From contig NC_081406.1 in NCBI RefSeq assembly GCF_030272615.1, positions 167,445,521-167,509,520 on the forward strand: a stretch of 64,000 nucleotides of DNA, read 5' to 3'. The notes below the pieces were generated by a model. That model made no database searches. It saw nothing but the letters and a program-made list of their open reading frames with translations, and had not been told where the DNA came from. Position numbers and translations under genes: made by a program. Below, piece after piece: positions 24,301 through 35,442 of this stretch. Each line of letters opens with the position of its first letter. Positions within the stretch are counted from its first letter, which is position 1. This DNA comes from Cryptomeria japonica (lineage: Eukaryota > Streptophyta > Pinopsida > Cupressales > Cupressaceae).

Positions 24301-25126
24301 ACTACCTACCTATGTGTGGTGACTATCTCTTGGAGGCTAACCACCTTGCTCAACAAGGGATATTCACAGAGGTCTTGTATGGAAGGTAGCACCGCTATGG
24401 TGTGCCTAGCACCATCGAGCCCTTGAGTGAGATATTGGATATTTATGATCATATTGTTGTTATGAGATCAGGCATAGAGATGCTGATCGTGCATGTTATC
24501 TTTGACCGAGCATTAGACATGCTCACATGTGGCCTTTTCTGTTATGCATTCCAGTTGTGGATGGTTATTATGTGTATCATGGAGTAAATTGTGTTATCTT
24601 GTCACTATGTTATGGGACATAGTCATTGGAAAGGTTTCCTTATGCCTGGCAAGTGTAATCAATTGAGTTATTCTGTTGCTCTTATTTCATGAAAGTTAAT
24701 TTGGCTGTAGAAATTGATATTTAAACTAGATCTATGTTATTGAATTTTATGAAAAAGATGGATTGGTAAAGGAAATTGATCATTATGGCATGTTTTCTTG
24801 TCATTTTTGGTCGATGATTATGGTAATTGTTGTTTACCTCTTTGCAATGCTTTAATTTGGCGTAATGAAAGGAAGAAAATTCTTGTTCTCTGCTATGATT
24901 ATTGATAATTCCTAGAATATTTTAAGGAATGTATGGTTTTAGATGTATTTTGCCAATGGATAATGGCGTTTGTAAAGGATTTTGCAATAGTATTTCATTT
25001 ATTTATGGAAAGATTTCTATGTGCAATTTGATCTTTGTTGAATGAGTTTCAGGGCTGATGCGTACGACATGTTCTTCATCTAGCCTTACGACTTCCAGGA
25101 GTAAGTCGGAACCTAGGGGGGGAGAA
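21312..25126 (+). mobile_element. Non-coding interior of the LARD-like element
   Basis: PBS TGGTATCAGAGC at 21314-21325 and a purine tract ending at about 25126 (AGGGGGG from 25115). No gag, protease, RT, RNase H or integrase motif in any frame that I can see; the open frames are under 80 codons. 23560-23870 has recurring CATGCGG and GTGCGTGCC-type words. 24180-24460 is a less A/T-rich block with GGAGGCTAACCACC-like inverted motifs. Such LARD interiors may carry RNA packaging structure. Confidence 0.85.
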
Positions 25127-28100
25127 TATAGTACCCCTGCCCTAATCAATCTCTAACCTTGGTTTAATCTTGATCAGTTTATCGTAATATAATGATTATA
25201 GTCAGATATTTGATTTAACGCATAGCTATTGATGTGGTTTCACACTAGTTGTATGCAAGTTTTCGGTGTTCCTATTTCGTGGTATTAATATTGAGCTAAC
25301 GCTTTCATTAAATTTTATATATGTATGCATGTATGACTCTTGGTTGCAGAAGATTTCAGGTACAACGCCGCATGAGTGCGAGGTTCGTCTTCACCTGGAT
25401 GTGCAGGTTTGAGTGTACCTTTTTAATCCTTAGAGTTGGATTAGGTGGTCGTAAGACCCTAGTCGGCCTTAGTCGTGCTCAAGTGAGCATCGCCAGTCGT
25501 CGTCGGTAATCCCTTTTTGTTTGGGTTGCGAGTCGTCTGTTTGGTTGACCTTCTCGGTTTGCGTACCTGGTGTGTTTGGTTAAATTGATTAATTAGTCCT
25601 TAGTAATTATCTTGATTAATATGCGTTTGTGCATTGAAGATTAATGGGCTAAAGTAATCTGGTTTCCGTTATGCGATTTTCGTCGATATTGGATTGCTCG
25701 TTTTTAATTGGAAGTAAATTCGATTAAATGACTGATTTTGATTATTAGATGCATTTTATATATGCTGTTGAAAAAAAGAAAGTTTGGTATTTAATCGCAT
25801 TAGACGTAATTGCATTCTGTTGGTTTTTGAGATTAGATCGGCTAAATTTGATTAATTGAAGAAATCGTTTTTGAATTAAAAAGCAAGTTAAATTGTTGCT
25901 ATAGTTGAAAAGAATGAATTTTTGAGTATTATTTGTAAATAAAATTTTTTAATTCCAAAAATGGAATTTTTGGGTCAACTCTTCCATATAACCCAAATTT
26001 GGGGAAAATGGAAGGATGGACATTTTTGGAGGAGATTTTGGTTGGGAAAGATTTTGGAGATGGAATTGGAGGATTTTGGATGGAGAAGGAAGGATTTGGG
26101 AGCTGGAGATTTGGACTCTCAACAGATCTTGCCAGGAATGCGAGATCAGGTAGGAATTATCTCTCAATTTTAGTTTTGTTTGAAATGGAAATGTGATATC
26201 AATCTCAGTTTGTTGAAACCGAATTTGTATTGAATCGGAATTCTTTATCAAACCTGGTAGTGGGCGTTTTTGTTTTATAAAGCTCGAACTGTGTTTTGAA
26301 AATAAGGAAAATATATTTGTTTCGCCCCTGTGCGTTGTTCTTTTTTTTATGAAATCGAGCTGGGCGAAAATGTCATAAAACCCAAACTGGGCGTTTGTGT
26401 TTATTTACGAATTGTGTGTTCTAATTAAAATTTAAAACGTAATTGTTTTTATGGACTGTGCGTTTTTTTTTGTTGAGGCGAACTGGGCGAGTTTTTAATA
26501 ATAAAAACGAGCTGTGTTTTGGGGATTGGAGGCGGGGAGCGAAGCTCCACCCGCTCCACCTCCCCTCTCTCCCCCGCTCCTCCCCTTTCTCCTCCCCTCT
26601 TCCCTGCGAGCTCCCCTTACCTCCGCCCGCCTGCGGCTCACGGCGGTGGCCGTAGGGGCCGCGGTGGCCGCAGGCCGCCGCGGCACCTGCGGGCACCACC
26701 GCGAGCGCCACCTGTGGCTAGGGTTAGGGCACGGCGCCTAGCCCATATTGTTAATGCGTTTTTTTTTGTATAAAAGAAAACATAGTTTTTAAAATCGTTT
26801 TTTTTAATGTATTTTTTTTAGTTTTTAAAAAAAAAAATGCATATGGTTTTATGTCATGTTAATGAATATTATTTTAATGATTAAGCTTCCTATTATTGAT
26901 TAATGATTATTATATATGTGATTAATGGAAATTAATTTGTGTATTTAAACTAATTGATATTAATTCAAATTTGTGCAAATACATTAATTATTAGTGAGAT
27001 ATATTTTATTAATAGAGATTAATAATTATATATTAACTAATAATTAACTGGGTTATTGTGCACTATTAGTCCTTAATTGTGTATATTTTATTTATCGTGG
27101 AATAATAAATATACTCTTTTATTAACAGTTCATTTTGGATTCTGCTATACGTGCGTAGGGAAGTAAGACTTGGAATTTGGAAATAATTATCTTCATTTGG
27201 ATTCCCTTTTTATATTATATTTCTGTGATCGTATCCTCCTTGTGTGTGAGTCGAATGATGATTGTGGTTGACCGTTGTTGGTCGGGTCTCTAATTAGAGT
27301 ACCATCAGTAAGTGTTCATCTTTGAGTCGTGTTTGACCAGATGATTGTTTCTTCCTTCTTGAACTCCGTTCGTCAGACCATGCCTATTCCATGGTTTTTG
27401 AGTTCGTCTGAGTTTGTTCTAGTGTCGTATGGGAAAGTGGCTTTCGATTGGGAGCCGCGCCCAAAGTGGCTGCTGGGTAACCCATCGAAAGTGAGTCTAA
27501 TAAGTGATAACCTAAGTAGATTAGAATGTAATCTCTAAGTAAGATAAATGTGCATCACACATGAGACGAGTGCTATCATAGATTCGACATGCTGTGAGAA
27601 GGCCTGAAATGGCAAACCATCTTCCTTGTCTTCACGAGAGGATGTGTGGGTCCACATGAGGCTTTGGATGGGCCGGAAGCTCGGATTAGATTGCCAGGGT
27701 GACCCAGTGTATGGGACCAGGGCCTATGAAGACTTGCCATGGTAACCATACCAGGTCGTGTGATGACACTTGTTCCTACGTTCGCTAGTGTGTGTCGTTT
27801 TGTCCTGTTAGGAGTACCTTTGTGAGTCGTCCTTTTGCCTCTGCCCTTGTGAGTGTCGGTTTCATGTTAGACCTTGGGTGGTGATGGCTCAGTTTTATGG
27901 ATGCTCTTCTGGACTCTTGTTTTAGCTTTGATTATGTTCAGCTGGATCCTGTTCTTTTCAAGGATCGTTTATGTATTAATTGACCGATGCGGTCATTTGT
28001 ATATTGTTTATGTATCGCCTTGATGGCTGGATTGTATGGTGTAACCTCTTGTATTCTTAACTTTATTAATTATCAGAGGGGTCTTGCAGTTGAGCAGACC

Positions 28101-28831
28101 CGGAGATGTAGCCCTTTAGGGGTGAACTCCGAGATCATTATGGTGTTATGTGGTGTATTCTCTTATGTTTCCTTTATTCAGCTTTATCATGCATGAATAG
28201 CTTATGTTAGAATGGTTAATTGGATAAATGGAATTAACTTTAAATGCTTATATTCAGTTCCTTCTTGAATGCCGTGTTGATCGAATGAGTAATTGGTTTA
28301 GATGAGATTTATCGTAAATGCATGTATGTAATCGTCTTTTAAAATGCAGTAAGTTGGAATATGGAAGAATGTAACTTAGAGTAGTGAATTATACTCAGTT
28401 GTTGTTAAGGAATTTAAATATGCTTGGAAAGTTCTCTTATGTTATGATGAATTCCTAGTGTATTAGAATGTTAGATGTATAGTTTGTAATTTTAAATGAA
28501 AAGCTTGAATGAAGATTATGAATGGATCTTAATGATGAATCTTCGCTTGTGATTTATATTTCCATCTTTGAAAGAAATTATCCTGAATATGAATTATCTC
28601 GTTGTTAAGATAATTAGCTTATTGGATTAATTGTGCGAGTTAGTGAATTGTGAAATTTAAGTAATTCTCGTTGGGAAACTCTTTAGGTGTTAGTTGAAGT
28701 CTTCCGCTATGCAATCTGAATCTTTGCTATCTTGTTGCATCTTATGTGTTGTAACTTTAAAAAAAAAAAATTTGCACTCTATTCTTGTAATTTTGGCTTA
28801 TCCCTTCGGGGTTTCCTGGCGGGGCATTACA
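25127..28831 (+). mobile_element. 3' LTR of the LARD-like element
   Basis: 3,705 bp, nearly identical to 17606-21311. Its first two bases are TA where the 5' copy has TG, so its terminal dinucleotide is mutated. Ends ATTACA at 28831. Confidence 0.94.
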
Positions 28832-28836
28832 GGCTT

Positions 28837-31431
28837 TCCCAAAGTCGGACAAGAACCTAGCTAGAATATTTCCACCACTGTGGCTGAAAAGCTCACCAAC
28901 GTAACCCATGATGGAAGATCTATGAGGGTCAGTACCATCAAGAACTTAAATGTGAAATTTGTTAGCATGATAATCTGCTATAAGGTAACTCAATCTAGTC
29001 GATTGAACTCTGTTGGTAGTTCCTACATCCATTTTGCTTATCAAATGTTAAAGAATAATGAGAAGTATGATTTATGTGAATGGCTGAGAAGTGAGTTAAT
29101 GATAAATCTTGAAAAGGTTAAGAGTGTTAAGAAAGGAACTTTTAGGTTCAGAAATCTCATTGTTTGTTTAATGCTTTACTTCATAAATGAGCTACCTAGT
29201 CTAGGGAAGAAGCATTGGGCTCATGACATACTGGTAGGTATACAAATCAAGGAAGCAATCACCAGTCTTGGTACCGACGGGGATGAAAAGATTTGGGGTT
29301 ATTTTAAAACATTTCAGGAAAACATGAGATAGAGGGAAAGAATATCAAAGCACATTGTGGAGAAGTACTCCACTAATATCTATTTTATGGTGAAAACTAA
29401 TAAAACTCTTATGGAGGAAAGAGAACCTAGGACTATATGGATCACTGAGCTTGGATATGAAGTGGATGATAGCATTTTTTAACTCTATGCAAAAATGTTG
29501 CTTGAAGCTCCATTGGACGATAAAACAAACACTTTGGTACTAATGAGGAAAAGGCTCTTGAAGCCAAGATTAGCTTTGACAAGAAAAGAAGAGAGAAGAA
29601 ATTAGACAAGATGTCTGCATATATACAGGATGTAATTCATAAGATAGACACTCCACTAGGTTTTGGATCCAAACAAGCAAAGGAACCAGCAATGGTTAGT
29701 GCTCCTGAGGCAAAGAGGCCTGAAACTTTCATTTCTTCTATCACTTCTAACTCTAATCTAGAGGATAATGAACCTATAGCATTCAGAAGGGTACAAAGAA
29801 AGAAAGTTGACTAGCCTCCGATATAGGAGAAGAAGGTGGAGCCAAGGAGGAAGCTTGTGAGAGAAGTAACAAAACCTATTACACCCCCACCTCCGACAAG
29901 GAAACCTATTAAAAAGTGGAAACCAGTCACATCCACTTCGGTAAACCATAGCAAGAAGAGGAAGAATGATGACGATACTAAATCTGGTAAGGCTACAATG
30001 ACCTGTGATGAATTGATTGATGAAATAACCAAGGATGGAATTTTGAAAAATGTATCCATTTATTATGAAGATTTAGAGGTTAATGAGCAGAATGAGATTG
30101 AAGAGGCAATTTTGTTACATATGGATATATATAAGAAAGCCTTAGGAGAAATTTTGAAGAAAATTCCTCTTTCACTATACAATAAATTAGATTCTAGAAG
30201 ACTTGATGTAGTCAAGAGGGATAGAGAAATTAAGGAAGTAGAAATTTTGGGTATGTGTGGATCAATAAACAATGAGGAAATGAAAAGATGCATAGATGTT
30301 GCTAACAGAATAGTTTTTAGTAGAAAACCCCTACAAATAAGCCTAATGATGGGCAGGGTAAATGAGGTAGTAAATGAGACCAAAGATGGTTGGACCAAAT
30401 TCTTCAAAAAGAATCTTGATATTCTCACCTCCCAAGAAGAATTTGTAAAAGCAACAACTTCCACCATCTTGGACAGATCTAAAGGGAAAGGTATTTTGGA
30501 TAGTTCATCTTCAATTTTGAATAAACCAATAGTATCAATAAGTATACAGACACCAGTGGTAGTAAAGGAGAGTGGACAGTCAATACCAACATAAACGACT
30601 TTGAACAAGACACTGTACAAGACTGACAATATTGTGGATAATACTCCACTGACAGTAATAGATATTGCACCAAGTGGCAAAGCCACCGATGCTAAGGAGG
30701 ATAAGGAAAAGGGAACTAAGACTATACCAACGGTTAATATTGATTCCTCGACAAAGGTTTTGGCAATTGACACTTCTCAAGTTGAGAAGAAATCAATCAC
30801 TAAGATGAGTCCCACTGAGTTAATGATGATGGCTACTTAGAAACTAATAAAGGAGGGATCGACAGATAAAGGAATAAAAGATCACTCAATCAAAATTTTG
30901 CACAAATTGATTCTTGATTGTCAGATTGAAAATGAGGCAAGCCCTTTTGGCAAGCTTAAGGCATTAACTGAGCATATATCTAACAACTTTCAATCTTTGT
31001 AGAAAATTTTAGACCGAAAGGCACTTGAAAGATTTACTGTGGCTAAGAGAGCCGCTTTTAATCAAATTATTGAAACAGAGAAGAAGAAAATTGATTCTTA
31101 TTAAGAATTGTTTAAAAAAATGTACAAATATCTACAGGGTCTGTTGTAACATAGAAACTCTTACAACAAATGTAGATAGCAGATTAAAGGAGTTACATGA
31201 TAAGGTTGCAATTATTGCAAATTCTTTTGATGGATTAACCTCACTAACAACATCTATTGATGGACAAATTTTGTCCTTGGAGAACCAAATTTTTGCTTTT
31301 GAAAAGGAAAGAGACAAGATCATTCATAGAGAAAGAAATCTTAGAGGATTGGTGAGTCCAAGATTGGATTTAATTGGTGTACATAAGAGGGAATGTATGG
31401 ACATGATTGCTAAGCCCACATCAGCATAAGT
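28837..31431 (+). pseudogene. Accessory frame of A, remainder (about 860 codons, broken)
   Basis: Continues the frame interrupted by the LARD. Blocks: 28880-29332 (helical; S-R-L-N-S-V, then Y-D-L-C-E and F-R-F-R-N-L-I-V matching S-R-L-N-S-V, Y-D-L-C-E and K-F-K-Y-G-Q-L-L in B); 29611-29814; 29836-30594 (Lys/Pro-rich, then helical); 30601-30840 with M-S-P-T-E-L-M, like M-S-T-S-E-L-M in B; and 31025-31429, a predicted coiled coil. Stops and frameshifts separate them. The similar order in two elements shows it is an element gene rather than chance. Function unknown. Confidence 0.7.
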
Positions 31432-31782
31432 CAAGGAGAAGGAAACATTTGCACACTTACTGAGTGGACTTGTATCCATATCTAAAACATTCAAAACCAA
31501 CTGGGATACATACTTACAATTGCTAGACAAGGCTTACCCGGAAATTTTGAAATTGGTCAAGCTTTGGTAAAGTAATCTGTATTTATTAATTCTTTCAATT
31601 CTTTCATCAGTATTTGGCATTGATGCCAAAGAGGGAGTGTATATAATGTGAAAAATATCAGACAAAAATATGGGAAGGATATTAGGAAGGAGTGTATTGC
31701 TCAGGGGGAGCATACTTCAGGTTGAACCAACAGGGAATCTATTTTTCACATGAGTGTTGCCATCAATGCCAAAGGGGGGGAT
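31432..31782 (+). other. 3' non-coding tail of A with repeated polypurine tracts
   Basis: Contains AAAGAGGGAG (about 31628), CAGGGGGAG (about 31702) and AAAGGGGGGG (31771-31780). The last lies two bases before the LTR and is the likely plus-strand primer. Two tracts follow a GGCATTGATGCCAAA or CATCAATGCCAAA motif. Repeated tracts of this kind are reported for Sireviruses. Confidence 0.7.
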
Positions 31783-32727
31783 TGTTGGCAATTGGCACTC
31801 ATTGGATCCATATGTTGTCATTCATGGCAATATGAACATGGAAACATGGTTACTTGGCAACAAGATTCATAATGAACCTTACACTGACATACACCAACAC
31901 TAGGAGGCATTCACTGGTAGACACCAGCATTAAAGAATCTAGGGTTACATCGACATCGGCATCGACATCCAACACTTTAGTAAAGCTAACATCAGGCTTG
32001 GATCCGAAGGAAGTTTTATTTGTAAAAATCATTTTATAATTATTGTATAAAGCCAACATTGTATATCTTTTGTAATGCATTGAAAGCCGACATAAGGCTT
32101 ATTGTTTGTAAGGGTATATAGGTCAGTCTACTAGGTTATTTTGAATAGAAGTAACATAGGAGAAATATAGAAGAACTGTATGATGCAAATAATATGTATG
32201 TAGATCATTTGTATGTGAATGTTATATCATGCAATGATTTGTAGATATTTTGGAAAGAATTCTTGGAGGAGAAGAGATACCGGTAGAAGTGTTCAGGGTT
32301 TATGAACCTGTACAGAGAAGAACTATAACTGGAACTCTTTTTGGCATAGCAAATGCATTCTGTGAGTTCATTATTATTGTTTCATTTCAGCAGAAGTGTG
32401 TAGTCAGTGAGACTCTTTTTGTGGTGAGTAGTGTGCTCTAGGAAGTGTGCCTTCCTACATGTGCAGGTCCCCATATTATCTAATATCCTTTCATATGGCC
32501 AGTGAACTTATATTCTAGGTCACAAATCCCATCGTGGTTTTTCCTCTTTGAGGTTTTCCACATATAAATTCTGTGTGTTATGGTGTTCATTTATGTGGAT
32601 GGTTTATTTGCTTCAAGTTATATGTTTCTTCATTTACTAGTTTATATGTGTATGCTATAAAAGGGTAAAATCATATCTTACCAGCAGAGATTCACCCCCC
32701 CCCTCTTAGTGTTCTTGGATCCCAACA
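31783..32727 (+). mobile_element. 3' LTR of A
   Basis: 945 bp, TGTTGG to CCCAACA, with the TATA-like box and C-rich terminal box conserved. Followed by GAAAA. Confidence 0.93.
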
Positions 32728-32732
32728 GAAAA

Positions 32733-34322
32733 TTCAAATAAACTTTAACATACATGCCTTCATCATGTCTAGTTTTATTATCATTTTCAAGTCTTGTGGG
32801 ACTGATTTGAATGTAGGACCTCATTAGAAATCAATACTTCATTTGCTACTTCTCTTCTTAAAATAAAATCCTCTTTCTCTTTTGAGATATTTTTTTGGTG
32901 TAACCTACTTACATCCAAATGGTCATCATTAAATAGAAATTAAGAGGTATAGGAAAACTCCATAAATCAGATTAATTGTTCTTTATTATTCTCCAAAACT
33001 TATGTTGCTACAGTGAAAAATAATTCCCCATTTTAACTACAATCCAAAAATTACCATTTTTTGTAGATTTTTACAAGATCCAAAAATTTGCCATTTTTTG
33101 TAATATTCATATCTATCTGGATGACTGTGAAAATTACTAAAAATTGAAAGCTAACTTAATGGCACTATTCGTTAACTTGTTATGTTGATGACATGCATGA
33201 AATAGAAGATACTAGAAAATTACAATCTAGAAAATCCTAAATAAATACTAAAAGACAAATTTGAGGCCTAATATAAAGGAATTTGGCCCATAAATGTGTT
33301 GAGATTTGGTCCAATCAAATATATTTTATTGACATATTTTAGAACTCTTTGAGACACTTCTCAATGTAAAATTTCAGCCCAAACAAAGAGTCAAATCAAA
33401 ATTTATGACCTCTCGAAGTCCTTACATTATTTTTGGAATAATGGGTGCCAACCTTAAGTAAATGGCCATAGGTAAAATCTTAGAAATTGTGTTGCACAAA
33501 GAAATAGAGCTAAAATAAGCAAATTTTGTTGGATAGTTCACTTTGGGAATTATTTCTAAGTGATATTGAAATTTTTTTAACATGAATCCTTTTTCTTAGA
33601 TTCTTCTAGAACTACAAAAATATCAATCCCAATGAAATCCCAACACTTTTGAAAGAATGCTACTATAAATCCATCTAGCCTAGGAGCTTTATTTTGTTGG
33701 AGATAGAAAATAATACTTTTTATTCCTACCAAATTTAAGGGCTTGATTAAAATAATGTTATCTTCCTAGTAACTAGCTAAGGAATGAATTATAAAAGATT
33801 TGTTTTAGTATTGTTCTATTGAAAGACATTAGAAACAATGGGCTTCTTGAGTAGTTTAGAAAAGAACTTAGTTACCTCTTCCTAAATGTAATCTTCTATT
33901 GATAAAAGTTGGTTTGTGAAGGTTGATCTAATTGACAAAATTGCATTTGTTTATTTCCTAACTTGAGTGGAAGCATGATTTTTTTTGTGTTACACTCTCC
34001 AACTTTTAACCCGAGTTCTCTAGATTTATATTGATCTAGCAATATTCTTCTATAATTAACACCTAATATAATTATATTTGAAGATGTTTCTAATATTGAA
34101 AGGATGTATCCTTTATCCTAAAAAAATGATATGGTAATTAATATCATGAGGATTTTGAAGAAACTCTTCCTTTTAACAATTATTTTTAAAGTGATCATGA
34201 TAGAAACATTTGATTTTATATTTATATTATAGAGTTTCTTGTAGAGATAAAACATCCTAGATCTGACAAAAAATGGAGCATTTTTCAACAAATTTTTAGT
34301 AGAGGAAAAAAATTAGGGTCTT
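32733..34322 (-). pseudogene. L1-like LINE, N-terminal RT part with endonuclease hint
   Basis: The other half of the LINE at 13892-14638. Read leftward it shows K-A-P-R-L-D-G-F followed by F-F-Q-K-C-W-D (33620-33700), the plant L1 motif at the start of RT, and I-K-L-D-M-M-K-A (about 32755-32778), RT motif A. Near 34220 a D-V-L-S-L-Q-E-T word resembles the N-terminus of the AP endonuclease. If so, most of the endonuclease is deleted, since the spacing to RT is too short. Heavily mutated. Confidence 0.75.
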
Positions 34323-34327
34323 TATTT

Positions 34328-34549
34328 TGAACACACTTTAGGACTGAGAGGGAGGGTGAATTAGTCCAGACCAAATACTTAAACTTTATTCCACAATCCA
34401 CAATTAGTAAACCTTATTATTATCAACATCAATAAAAGATAAAATAATTAACCACCATGCATAGAAGAACACCATATTTACGTGGAAAAATCAAACAAGG
34501 AAAAATCATCGTGAGAGTCAACTCATGATATATGAAACAATTACAATAT
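34328..34549 (-). mobile_element. Solo Copia-type LTR F, left part
   Basis: Minus-oriented LTR end with a C-rich TTCACCCTCCCTCTCAG box (complement, about 34340-34365). TATTT precedes it (34323-34327). G inserted at 34550; the rest of F is at 50550-50917. Confidence 0.65.
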
Positions 34550-35092
34550 TGTTAGTGAACGGATTTGCCTTTCTTTAAAACAATTAATCTCAAAGTCTGT
34601 TGCCTTCTTTAAAAGACAAACATTCAACTGAACAGTTGGGTAAATGTAATATACTACTTCCCTCTAAATTTTTTCATAGGTACAACTCTCTCTATTAGTT
34701 ATTCGGGGAATAATCTAATTAATTCCCAACTGGTATGCTTTTAACCTGAAAGCATGTAAGGCTTCCTACTTCATTCTTTTGATGAGAGACTAATGATTTA
34801 CACATAGTTCAAAGAAAAATAAGCTTCCTAAATGCTTCAACATGAGAAAAAGAAGTGACTGAAACAAAGTTCAGAAAGCCAGTTTTATAGTACATAAAAC
34901 AGATAAGAGAGACAAAGTCTCTTTTCAAACACACATCCTTTAAAAACTCACATGAAGGAATCTTAGAAAAGAAATAACATTCTATATCGGAAAGGTGATC
35001 ACTGTCATTTGATTAGATCAGCATATACAAAGATATGCCACGGCACAGATTCAAAACTCAAAGGTTTTCTTTCTCCCAAAATAGTCTGATCT

Positions 35093-35118
35093 TTTATATA
35101 TATATATATATATATCTT
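35093..35118 (-). promoter_or_regulatory. (TA)n TATA region of G LTR
   Basis: A run of TA dinucleotides, on the minus strand followed by AAAAGATC. In the 5' LTR the same place (about 46138-46152) has a much shorter run. It is the best TATA candidate, which would put the accessory frame upstream, in U3. Confidence 0.45.
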
Positions 35119-35442
35119 TCATGTAACAAAGACACAATCAATACATGTATAAAACCCTTTTCAATTCCAGATCTTTAAAAGTCTGAAGACTTCCTTCAAC
35201 AAAATAGAACTTTTCAAACCAAAAAGAAACTAAGTAAAAAATAACAAAATTCTAACCAAAATCTAACCCTTATTCCCTCCATCTTAGTCTAATTTATAGT
35301 TTTTAGAACAGAGGAGATCTCCCTAAAAACTTGACCTCCTCTGAAATAGTTATGAAACTAACAAAGTATAATTGGGATAGATGTCCCAAAGTCTTTTGCA
35401 TAAACATGAAAAACACATAAAAGCAGGGCCTTGATCAACACA

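Larger units (their letters stand above)
17606..28831 (+). mobile_element. LARD-like non-autonomous element, 11.2 kb, TSD GGCTT
   Basis: Two LTRs of about 3.7 kb flank a 3.8 kb internal region with a PBS and a polypurine tract but no gag or pol. GGCTT occurs at 17601-17605 and 28832-28836. This matches the large retrotransposon derivative type: huge LTRs, non-coding interior, mobilised by a partner. The TGTAGTACCCC start, TTACA end and AGGGGGG-GAGAATA tract resemble Ty3/Gypsy chromovirus-like ends. The LTRs differ at about 55 of 3,705 sites by eye, so it is fairly young. Confidence 0.92.
14639..32727 (+). mobile_element. Copia/Sirevirus-like pol-less element A, TSD GAAAA
   Basis: Complete element with LTRs at 14639-15606 and 31783-32727 and a perfect GAAAA duplication (14634-14638, 32728-32732). 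Without the nested LARD it is about 6.9 kb. Order: 5' LTR, Met-type PBS, coiled-coil and zinc-knuckle gag-like frame, a roughly 1,000-codon accessory frame, a non-coding tail with three purine tracts, 3' LTR. I find no protease, integrase, RT or RNase H motif, so it must depend on another element. The Sirevirus link rests on coiled coil plus zinc knuckles, PBS type and repeated purine tracts. Confidence 0.88.

Noticed and set aside
30063-30773. 236-codon minus-strand frame
   Set aside because: Antisense shadow of the accessory frame of A at 29836-30840; low-complexity, Ser/Leu-rich.
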